From: Streptomyces sp. SID13726
GTDB taxonomy: Bacteria > Actinomycetota > Actinomycetes > Streptomycetales > Streptomycetaceae
Length of the DNA stretch: 64,000 nucleotides
NCBI RefSeq assembly: GCF_010548375.1
Contig: NZ_JAAGLY010000018.1
Location: 115,129 to 179,128, forward strand
Direction: 5' to 3'
Shown: positions 34,530-41,405 of the stretch, one piece after another
How the letters are laid out: each line of letters begins with the position of its first letter
Numbering within the stretch: the stretch's first letter is position 1
Translations under genes and position numbers: made by a program
The notes under the pieces: generated by a model
Databases searched by the model: none
The model's input: the letters and a program-made list of their open reading frames with translations, nothing else
Told to the model about the DNA's origin: nothing

Positions 34530-35675
34530 TCAGGGGGCGGGGCGGCCACGCAGCTGGCGGATCGTGGCTGGTCGCGAGGTACGGACACCGGGCGTGCGGG
34601 AGCGGCGGCTGGGCGGGGTGGGCAGGAGCCGGCAGGCGAGGAGCGACTGACCGATTTCGGCGTGCTCCCAGCCGGGGACGGACAGCGGATTGGGGGCGTC
34701 GGGATGGCCGCGCAGAGCGGCGAGATGGCGGGCTGCGTCCATCAGCAGCGTTGTCCAGGCCGGCAGCGTGGGGAGGCCGTTGCTCACGTGGGTGTGGAGG
34801 GCCTTGATCTGCTGGCTGCTGTACCCGGTCAGCGCGGCCACGGCGACACACGCGGCGTGGACGGGGTGGGCGACGCGGGTGTGGATGCGGTGGGCGATCT
34901 GGAGGGCGTGGGGGTGAAGGGGGTCTTGGTGCGGCCCGGGTAGGGGCAGAGGCGGTATGGGGCCTGGGGGCAAGGACGAGGGCGTGAAGACCAGGGTGAC
35001 GGGCTTCAGGGGCTGGGGCGGCATGCGGAACTGCAGTTCGTCGTCTGGCGGCGGGAAGGGTGCGCGGTGCTGCCACCACGGGTAGCCGGCGGGTTCTCGC
35101 AGGCGGGTCGGGGGATGCCAGTGGGCAGCTGCGGCTGGTCGGTTGTTGAGAAGCTGGTGCTCGGTGGTCTCCAGCAGGCCGAGGGTCTTCGGCGGGATGG
35201 GGCCGTTGCACAACAGGGTCAGGTGGAGGCCAGTGCGGGTGCTGAGCGCGAGCAGCTGTTCCCACTGGCCTGTGCTGAGCCGGTGGGCTCGGCAGACGGT
35301 CAGGTGGCTGATGCCCAGGGTGAGGATCCAGGCGGCAGTGATGCGCCAGCTGTGGTCGCTGTGGGTGGCCCATGCGGGCAGACCGTGGTCGTCGTCGGGC
35401 AGGGGCAGGTGTTTGCCGAGGGCGCGGACGATGTCGTGGGCCAGGTAGGGGCCGTTTCCTGCGAGCGGGGTGGGGTGGACGGTGATGCGGCCGTGGCGGG
35501 GCTGGTGGGCGGAGAACGCCAGGTGCATGTAGTCCTGTTCGTCCTGCACGGTGACGACGACGGTGAGGCGGGAGGGCGTGGCGTTGCGGCGTGGTGGCCA
35601 GGTCGGGCTCCACTCGCTGTCGTGGCGTGAGCCGGCGGGCTCGGACGTATCGGGCGGGGGCGAGTGGGTGGTCAT
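34530..35675 (-). CDS. 381-residue protein resembling a P-loop-less TnsC-like ATPase
   Basis: Not matched to a known family. The N-terminal half (about 35-175) has alternating strands and helices; SHLTVCRAHRLSTGQWEQLLALSTRTGLHLTLLCNG aligns in pattern with the Walker B region RLLVIDEAHQLSAS and following strand of the ATPase encoded just before it, but there is no Walker A. The C-terminal half (about 245-340) is helical and Pro-rich. ATGA overlap with the ATPase gene. In Tn7-like elements this place is held by TnsD/TniQ-type target proteins, so it may be an adaptor between ATPase and terminal protein. This is inference. Confidence 0.6.
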   Translation of the reverse strand: MTTHSPPPDTSEPAGSRHDSEWSPTWPPRRNATPSRLTVVVTVQDEQDYMHLAFSAHQPRHGRITVHPTPLAGNGPYLAHDIVRALGKHLPLPDDDHGLPAWATHSDHSWRITAAWILTLGISHLTVCRAHRLSTGQWEQLLALSTRTGLHLTLLCNGPIPPKTLGLLETTEHQLLNNRPAAAAHWHPPTRLREPAGYPWWQHRAPFPPPDDELQFRMPPQPLKPVTLVFTPSSLPPGPIPPLPLPGPHQDPLHPHALQIAHRIHTRVAHPVHAACVAVAALTGYSSQQIKALHTHVSNGLPTLPAWTTLLMDAARHLAALRGHPDAPNPLSVPGWEHAEIGQSLLACRLLPTPPSRRSRTPGVRTSRPATIRQLRGRPAP

Positions 35676-36469
35676 GGCGTCTCCGGGCGGGGGGTGAGGT
35701 GGCGCAGGAGTGCGTCGGGGTCGGCGGGGGCGGGCCGGGTGGTGGCGCGGTGGGTGAGGGTGGCCCAGCGTCGGAAGTTGCCGCGGGCCCACGTCTGGTC
35801 GAGGTGCAGGAGCAGGGCCGGGTCGGTGGTCTTCCAGTGGGGGTGGAAGGCGGGGATGACGGTGGTGATCTGCGTGGCATCGAGGGGGTCGAGGTCGTGC
35901 CAGCAGGTCACGCGGGAGGCGAGCAGGGCGGTGGTGCGCAGGGCACGGAGGCGGTGGCTGCCGGCGGCCAGTACCAGGGCGATGCGGGTGTGGGGGTCGT
36001 CGTAGAGGTAGCGGAGGTATTCCAGGCAGGAGGCGGAGAGTTGGTGGGCTTCGTCGATGACGAGCAGCCGGGAGGGATGGTGCAGGGCGTGGCGGATGAG
36101 GTCGTCGCTGGTGCCGGGGTCCTGGGGGGGGTGTCCGGGCAGGCTCAGGGCGTGGTGGAGGCTGTGCCGAAGATCGCCGGGACGGGCCTGCGGCTGGGGC
36201 AGGAGGCGGATGGCATGCCAGGCGGGGTGCTCGTCGAGCACGGTGTGCAGGGTGAAGGTCTTGCCTGCCCCCGCACAGGCGGCCAGGCACATCATGCCCT
36301 GCTCGGTGACGGTGGCCTCAAGGGCGGCGGCGACGGCGGCGGTCTGGGGGGTGTGGACGGTGCGAGCGCCGGTGAGGATGAGGTGGTGGCGGGCGAAGCG
36401 GACGGTGCCGTGGGCCGTGGCGACCGGGGTGGTGCGGGTGGCCCGGCGCGAGAGGGCGGTGGTGTTCAC
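35672..36469 (-). CDS. TnsC/TniB-like AAA ATPase, second copy
   Basis: A 265-residue AAA+ ATPase starting GTG at 36469 (GTGA overlap with the preceding gene). Walker A is ACAGAGKT at 64-71, Walker B LLVIDEAHQL with D139-E140, then a sensor strand ALVLAAGSHRL and a C-terminal helical lid. This is the MuB/TniB/TnsC group that loads on target DNA and activates a DDE transposase. It differs strongly from the neighbouring ATPase, so the element carries two non-identical regulators. Confidence 0.88.
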   Translation of the reverse strand: MNTTALSRRATRTTPVATAHGTVRFARHHLILTGARTVHTPQTAAVAAALEATVTEQGMMCLAACAGAGKTFTLHTVLDEHPAWHAIRLLPQPQARPGDLRHSLHHALSLPGHPPQDPGTSDDLIRHALHHPSRLLVIDEAHQLSASCLEYLRYLYDDPHTRIALVLAAGSHRLRALRTTALLASRVTCWHDLDPLDATQITTVIPAFHPHWKTTDPALLLHLDQTWARGNFRRWATLTHRATTRPAPADPDALLRHLTPRPETP

Positions 36470-37533
36470 CGGTCGTCGTCGCGGCGGACCGGTCGGGCGG
36501 GGCGGGAGCGGCGGATGGCCCAGCGGGCGAGGGTCTCGTCGACGTCGCTCAGGCCGCGGCGCTTCATGCCCTCGAGCACATGGTGGGTGATCTTGGACCA
36601 CATGCGGAAGGTGCCGCCGCCGGCTTCCTGGTCGATGAAGTCGATCAGCTCGGGTGCGGCGGTGGCCCAGACCGGGTGGAACAGGGGGATGTTCTTGGCG
36701 ACCTCGGCGGGCTCCATGGGGGTGAACTCCTGCCAGATGTAGATCCGGGAGGCGAGGGCGGGCTCGTTGTAGAGGGTCTTGTAGCACTCCTCGCCGCCGA
36801 CGAAGAGGACGGCGGGCCGGCTCTTTCCCTTGCCGGTGTCGTACAGGTGGCGGACGAACTCGAAGCATTCGCGGCTGAACTGCTGGGCTTCGTCGCAGAC
36901 CAGAATGTAGGGGCGGCGGGCCAGGGCGCGCTTGAGGAGCCGGTCGAACTCGCTGGGGTGGGCGGGGGGTTTGCCGTCCAGGTGCAGGACGTCGAAGAGT
37001 TCCATGCGGATGTCGCGCGGGGTGGGGCGGGAGCGGAACTGCAGGAGCAGGACGAGGTCGGCGGCGACTTCCTTGAGCGCGGCGTGCACGGAGAAGGTCT
37101 TGCCCAGGCCGGCGTCGCCGTAGATGCAGGACATGGCACGGGCGTCGATGGTGTCGGCGATGTTCTCGCCGGCTTCCAGGAGGGCTTCGGTGGCGACGAT
37201 GCGGGCGTCGGGCAGGTCGAGGTAGAAGGCGGGATCTTCGCCGCCGTCGTCGGCGGCGGGGGTGACGGTAGTGGCGGCCATTGCTGCTCCTGATACGGGC
37301 GAGGGGTGGGTGGGGGCAGGGGTGGTGGGGCCGGTCAGTGCGCGGGCAATGCCGAGGTGGAGGCCGGTTACCGGGGCCTGGACCTTGATCTGATCGGTGT
37401 CGGGACCGGGTTCGACGGTGATGCGCTCACCGGCATGGGCGAGGGTGAAGGCGGCACTGTAGGTGCGGCCGTGCCAGTGGATGTGCCCGTGCGGGCTGAT
37501 GGTGCGCAGTGCCCGCGAGGGTGCGGAGGTCAT
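36466..37533 (-). CDS. TnsC/TniB-like AAA ATPase with N-terminal beta-barrel extension
   Basis: A 355-residue ATPase. Walker A GDAGLGKT at 139-146, Walker B ILVCDEAQQF with D213-E214, sensor ALASRIYIW, and a helical C-terminus. Residues 11-60 (HIHWHGRTYSAAFTLAHAGERITV) look like the beta-barrel at the C-terminus of Mu-type transposases. The ATG at 37533 overlaps the transposase stop (ATGA); a second in-frame ATG at 37281 has its own AGGAGC site and would give a 271-residue ATPase without the barrel. Probably regulates the DDE transposase and target choice. Confidence 0.88.
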   Translation of the reverse strand: MTSAPSRALRTISPHGHIHWHGRTYSAAFTLAHAGERITVEPGPDTDQIKVQAPVTGLHLGIARALTGPTTPAPTHPSPVSGAAMAATTVTPAADDGGEDPAFYLDLPDARIVATEALLEAGENIADTIDARAMSCIYGDAGLGKTFSVHAALKEVAADLVLLLQFRSRPTPRDIRMELFDVLHLDGKPPAHPSEFDRLLKRALARRPYILVCDEAQQFSRECFEFVRHLYDTGKGKSRPAVLFVGGEECYKTLYNEPALASRIYIWQEFTPMEPAEVAKNIPLFHPVWATAAPELIDFIDQEAGGGTFRMWSKITHHVLEGMKRRGLSDVDETLARWAIRRSRPARPVRRDDDR

Positions 37534-39143
37534 GGGGTGGTGTTCTCCTCCTCTGTGCCGGCGGGTCGGGGGATGGCCCAGCGGGCGCCGGGGGTGACGC
37601 GGCGGGGCATGTATCCGGCGGGCACGCCGTCGTCCTTGGCCCGCGAGCGGCGGGTGAGGGCGAGTTCGGCGGCGGCCTGGGAGCGGGTCATGGTCCCGGT
37701 GGTGCGGGCGGGCTCGGCCTGGGTGACGGCCTGGAAGCGGCGCCGGCGCACGCGCTGTGCCTCGGTCAGGTCGCGACGCAGGCGGCGTACCCGTTCGTCG
37801 CGGGCCTCGTAGACGGCGCGGATCTCTTCCTCGCTGGCCTCGTCGGCCAGATGCGCGGTGCCCAGGTGCTGGTCGGTGTGTGCGTCGAAGACCTCGATGG
37901 TGCGGGGGTGGTGGGGCTGGTAGCGGATGCGGACCGGGGTGCCGGTGCGGCCGGTCATCCAGGCGCCGACGTAGTCGCGGTTCTGCCAGCGGATGCCGTG
38001 GCCGTGGATGACGCGGGTGGAGCGTTCCTCCTCCAGCAGGAAGACGTGCAGATCCTCCAGGGGCGGCACGCGCAGCGGGGTGTCGTCGTCGAGCCAGCTC
38101 TCAAGCGGGGTGACGTTGCCGTAGCCCTGCATGCGGTGTTCGGCGTTGCGGGTGCGCACCCACGTCGCGAGCCGCTCGACGAAGGCCTCGAACGCCAGCG
38201 CGGGGTCCTTGTCTCCCACCCGCCGTTTGGCATCGAGTTTCTGGGACTTGGTGTAGCGGGGCAGGGTGGAGAAGAACATGCTGGTCGCTGCCCGGTTGAG
38301 GTTTTCGATGCTGCCTTTGAGGTGGGGGGTGTAGGGCGGCAGGACGTCCACCTGGACACTGAAGGTGCCCATGGCCTCGCTCACGGCCCGGGAGAGGAAG
38401 TCCTTGCCGCGGTCGATGCGGATGCGGCGGGGCAGCCCGCCCGCCGGGCCGTGCACCTCGTCGGTGAGGATGCAGGAGCGCAGGGCGGCCAGGATCGACG
38501 CACGGTGCGGGTAGTGGGGCGTGACGGCCCAGCCCATGATCATGCCGGTGTGGCAGTCGCAGAACCAGGTAACCCACGGTTTGACGAGGCGTCCGTCCGC
38601 CCAGACCAGGACGGGGACTTGCTTGTGGTCGCCTTCCCACTCCTCGTTGCGACATGTGGGAGGGCGGCGCAGGTGAGGGTCGTGCGCACGGGAGGCAGGG
38701 ATGCCCGCGCGCAGGCCCGCCAGGTCCCCTTTGGGCAGATCCCGCTTCACCGCGCGGTGCAGGGTGGACAGGCTCGGCACGTCCCGCTCGTCGTCGGCTT
38801 CGTCGAGAAGTTCGAGGTGGACGGCTTTGATGTTGCCGTGGTGGTAGGCGAGTTTGATGCGGAGGTCCACGGTGATCGTGAACCGGGGACGTTCGGGGAG
38901 GTCGGCGCTGCCGGAGGCCTGGGCCTTTTCCAGACGCCGCCACACCGTGCGTTCGTGGACGCCCACGCTGCGGGCGGCCATCTGCACCTCGGCCCTGGTC
39001 ATGTCGCCGTGCCGGCGCAGCTCCATCAGCGAGCGGACGGCGGCCGCCAGCAGCTTCTTCTTCTCCCGCCGGCGCCGTGGCGCGTGGTCCTGCTCGTCGG
39101 GTGAGGCGTCATCGGGCGGGGTGTCAGTCGAGTCCCGGGGCAC
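37530..39143 (-). CDS. DDE transposase of the Mu/Tn7 (TnsB/TniA) type
   Basis: A 537-residue transposase. N-terminal HTH regions at about 40-75 (MTRAEVQMAARSVGVHERTVWRRLEKA); catalytic rve core with D172 (EWEGDHKQV), D244 (RIDRGKDF) and E280 (LKGSIENLN), a spacing of 36 between the last two, all intact; a C-terminal beta-barrel (GIRWQNRDYVGAWMTG, then IEVFDAHTDQHLGTAH) and a basic tail. Start GTG 39143 chosen for AAGGGAG; GTG 39161 has no site. It leads the ATPase genes with a 4-bp overlap. No TnsA-type endonuclease is seen, so transposition may be replicative. Confidence 0.93.
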   Translation of the reverse strand: MPRDSTDTPPDDASPDEQDHAPRRRREKKKLLAAAVRSLMELRRHGDMTRAEVQMAARSVGVHERTVWRRLEKAQASGSADLPERPRFTITVDLRIKLAYHHGNIKAVHLELLDEADDERDVPSLSTLHRAVKRDLPKGDLAGLRAGIPASRAHDPHLRRPPTCRNEEWEGDHKQVPVLVWADGRLVKPWVTWFCDCHTGMIMGWAVTPHYPHRASILAALRSCILTDEVHGPAGGLPRRIRIDRGKDFLSRAVSEAMGTFSVQVDVLPPYTPHLKGSIENLNRAATSMFFSTLPRYTKSQKLDAKRRVGDKDPALAFEAFVERLATWVRTRNAEHRMQGYGNVTPLESWLDDDTPLRVPPLEDLHVFLLEEERSTRVIHGHGIRWQNRDYVGAWMTGRTGTPVRIRYQPHHPRTIEVFDAHTDQHLGTAHLADEASEEEIRAVYEARDERVRRLRRDLTEAQRVRRRRFQAVTQAEPARTTGTMTRSQAAAELALTRRSRAKDDGVPAGYMPRRVTPGARWAIPRPAGTEEENTTP

Positions 39144-39203
39144 CGGGGCAACTCCCTTCACAATGCGGCGGGGTGCGGCAGGTGAGATCGGCGGCGGGCG
39201 GAG

Positions 39204-39761
39204 TCAGCCGAGGATGCCGATATGCCGTACGTAGTGGTAGGAGCGGTGGTCGGAATCCATGTCGCTCATCAGGTCCTGCCACAGGTGCTCCATCTCCAGG
39301 GAGTCCTGCCGCGCCCAGGCGGCGATGACCCGGTTCCAGCGCCAGATGTTCTTGCGCCTCACCCGCAGGTCGCGCCGGTGGCGGGCGTCGACGGCCTCCT
39401 GGTCGACAGGGTGGATCTCGATCCGGGTGCCGCCGTCCGCGTTGAACAGGCGGGTCAGGTACGGGGCGATGTTGCGGCGACGCAGGTCACGGAAGGCCAG
39501 CTGCAGGAGCCGCCGCTGCTCGGCATCCGGAGTGCGGGTCTTCGACCGCCACGCGGCAAGGAGGTGGGCGTCGGCGGTGATCCCGTGGGCGTGAAGCGCG
39601 GCTGCCGCGGACTTCTTCTTCACCAGATAGGCCAGCGCCTGGTCGAGGAGCTCCTCGTCACCGCGCCTCCACGCGACATCGTCGAAGACCCGCCGGTCCA
39701 GGCTCTCGGCCAGAGCACGGCCTCCTTCGATGCCCTGGGCGCCCAACTCCCCGAATCCCAC
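39204..39761 (-). CDS. 185-residue first gene of the transposition operon
   Basis: Not a known family. Starts GTG at 39761 behind AGAGGAAAAGG. Residues 40-100 (ALAYLVKKKSAAAALHAHGITADAHLLAAW ... RRLLQLAFRDLRRRNIAPYL) have an HTH-like, basic arrangement and then GTRIEIHPVD; the order (YLVK, helix-turn-helix, K-x-R-x-P, basic helix, beta strand) recalls the N-terminal half of Tpg-type proteins, though only weakly. It lies 60 bp before the transposase in the place where TnsA would be in Tn7, but has no endonuclease motif. Role unknown; perhaps a DNA-binding accessory. Confidence 0.65.
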   Translation of the reverse strand: MGFGELGAQGIEGGRALAESLDRRVFDDVAWRRGDEELLDQALAYLVKKKSAAAALHAHGITADAHLLAAWRSKTRTPDAEQRRLLQLAFRDLRRRNIAPYLTRLFNADGGTRIEIHPVDQEAVDARHRRDLRVRRKNIWRWNRVIAAWARQDSLEMEHLWQDLMSDMDSDHRSYHYVRHIGILG

Positions 39762-40508
39762 AGCCTTTTCCTCTCGTCTCGTCGGTGTGCTTCATGACAG
39801 CCAGGGCGGAGCCGGCCGCAGGTGGTGAGCGGGCGGATGACGCCACGCAGGCGGGCCTTGGCCGCGGGTGGCGGTCCGCGCGCGGGCGCTGTAGCGGTGC
39901 GCCCGGACCCAGTCCTTGTGGGGTGGTGCAGGGCGAGACACCGGGCGAGGCCGTGATGCGACCGCCACAACCCGCAACATATTCAGGGAAAGTTAGGAGA
40001 GGAGTTACTTCCAGTCATTTCCAGAGAACTGTGGCGCGGTTGGCGCACGCCCCCATTCAGGGCCCCGCCCGCCCGCACTGGACCGCCACCGACCCGCGCG
40101 GCCGCAGCCCGCAGATGGCGCAGCAGACCTGGCTGGTTGCGTTTTGACCTTGGACTGTGGGACGCCGCGGGCGGTGTCGCTGGCCGGTGGTGCAGCATGG
40201 CCCTGGCGGCGCGGTCCGGGAAAAACCCAGGTGGCAGCGCACAGCCGGGCAGGTGGACCGGCATGGGCGGCCTGCTGGGGCGCTTCCCGGGCCGGGCGAT
40301 CGGGTCAGGCGCGCGCGACGCCGGACGGCGGGGCACTGCAGCGTCCGGTGTACGAGCTCCGTAACTCCCCTGCCATCTGCGGTAGTTGGCTCAAACTAGT
40401 TGCTGGGCAGTGGGCGGCTCGGTCAGTCCGGCCGTCCGTGGCTGGCCCGGCGTCAAGCCGTGCGCACAAGTCCCTGAGCGGGAGGGCGGGTTGCTGTTCC
40501 GGGGCGGA
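39762..40508. other. 747-bp gap containing the promoter of the transposition operon
   Basis: No gene. An AT-richer island near 39975-40035 is the likely promoter and holds two direct 10-bp repeats (TTACTTCCAG at 40005-40014, TCATTTCCAG at 40015-40024). A second AT-richer patch lies at 40360-40410. The right element end should be here if the transposon ends before the small genes at 40509; I could not define it. Confidence 0.5.
40005..40024. repeat. tandem 10-bp direct repeat upstream of transposition operon
   Basis: Two contiguous 10-mers share T-x-A/C-T-TCCAG spacing, one helical turn apart. They may be binding sites for the transposase, the HTH protein at 39761 or a repressor. Confidence 0.4.
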
Positions 40509-40637
40509 TCAGGACCAGGCGGACTGGTCCGCCTGCGGGTCTGCCTGGTCGAGCAGCCGGACCAGGTCGTCGTAGACGCCTTGTACGTTTCCGGTCTGCA
40601 GGACGAGACTGAGCCGGCGACGCGTGAGGGTGGTCAT
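40509..40637 (-). CDS. 42-residue small protein
   Basis: ATG 40637 overlaps the stop of the 90-residue gene (ATGA). The product (starting MTTLTRRRLSLVLQ and ending ADQSAWS) is a basic helix followed by an acidic helix. No function recognised; the coupling to its partner is the main argument that it is real. Confidence 0.5.
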   Translation of the reverse strand: MTTLTRRRLSLVLQTGNVQGVYDDLVRLLDQADPQADQSAWS

Positions 40638-40906
40638 GGCCGCTCCCCCATTTCGCGGAGGATCCAACGAACGGCCTGAAGCCGCAGGTGGGGATCTTGA
40701 TTTACGGCAACGGCGATCGTCCTGTCCTCCCTGGAGTCGTGGATGGCCAGGATGCGGTCGCCGATGTCGCTGCCGAGCTGGGTAGAGTCCCATTCCTCGA
40801 TCTCCAGGCGGTGCTTGGCGACCAGAGCATCGAGAGCCGCTGCAGCCCGGTCCTCAGAGACAAGCACGCCGGGTACGGGCTCGTCGGGGTTGGCGGGGAG
40901 CGTCAT
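40634..40906 (-). CDS. 90-residue hypothetical protein
   Basis: ATG 40906 follows GGAGGCGATCGC, a strong site. A soluble acidic protein (ALVAKHRLEIEEWDSTQ, then GDRILAIHDSREDRTIAVAVNQDPH). No known domain. With the 42-residue gene it forms a two-gene operon on the border between the transposition module and the defence genes. Confidence 0.65.
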   Translation of the reverse strand: MTLPANPDEPVPGVLVSEDRAAAALDALVAKHRLEIEEWDSTQLGSDIGDRILAIHDSREDRTIAVAVNQDPHLRLQAVRWILREMGERP

Positions 40907-41405
40907 GCGATCGCCTCCGCTTCCCCGCCCGGGTGGCGACGGTGGTGGCCGTGCGCTGCGGGTTCGCCTGCAAGCGGCATGGAGAGCAGGCTCGCCGGGA
41001 TCGCACAGGGCCGTATCAGCGGGCACTTCATGTGTCGTCTCCTCACGGGCCAGGCCTGCAAGACGCGAGCATCCAGTCGGAGCCGGCTGTGCCGCATGGT
41101 CCGCTGTGTGCGGCGTGCAGGTTCACGGCTGTGCTCGGGCCGACTAGAGGAAACACGAAGCGGACAGCGGCCTCGGTGAGGTTGCCAACTCCCGTCGAAC
41201 GCCAAGGAAGGACTGGTATTGTCCGCGCCCGCTTCCGCTCGATCCGGCGCCGGGAGAATCCGCGGGGCTGAGCGCAGCGTCCTCGCCTGCGGCCGCGAGA
41301 GCCCTGCTCACGTTTGCGGCGGGCCGGGTCCGAAGCGTCTGTATGGTGAGGCCGCCTCTCGCCGGGGCTGCCGCTGGCGGCCTGTGCCGGGGACCGTCGG
41401 GAGGG
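40907..41405. other. 499-bp gap without a gene
   Basis: Downstream of the ABC-three-component ATPase and upstream of the small-gene pair. No convincing frame, hairpin or repeat was seen. Confidence 0.5.

Noticed and set aside
39204..39761. TnsA endonuclease
   Set aside because: It is in the TnsA position but has no E...D...QxK-type pattern.
29401..39761. Tap, the usual partner gene of Tpg
   Set aside because: No protein here shows the Tap layout I know (large protein with N-terminal XRE-type domain); the 702-residue protein begins with a coiled coil instead.
40509..40906. Toxin-antitoxin pair
   Set aside because: Two small overlapping genes are suggestive, but neither product resembles a known toxin or antitoxin fold.
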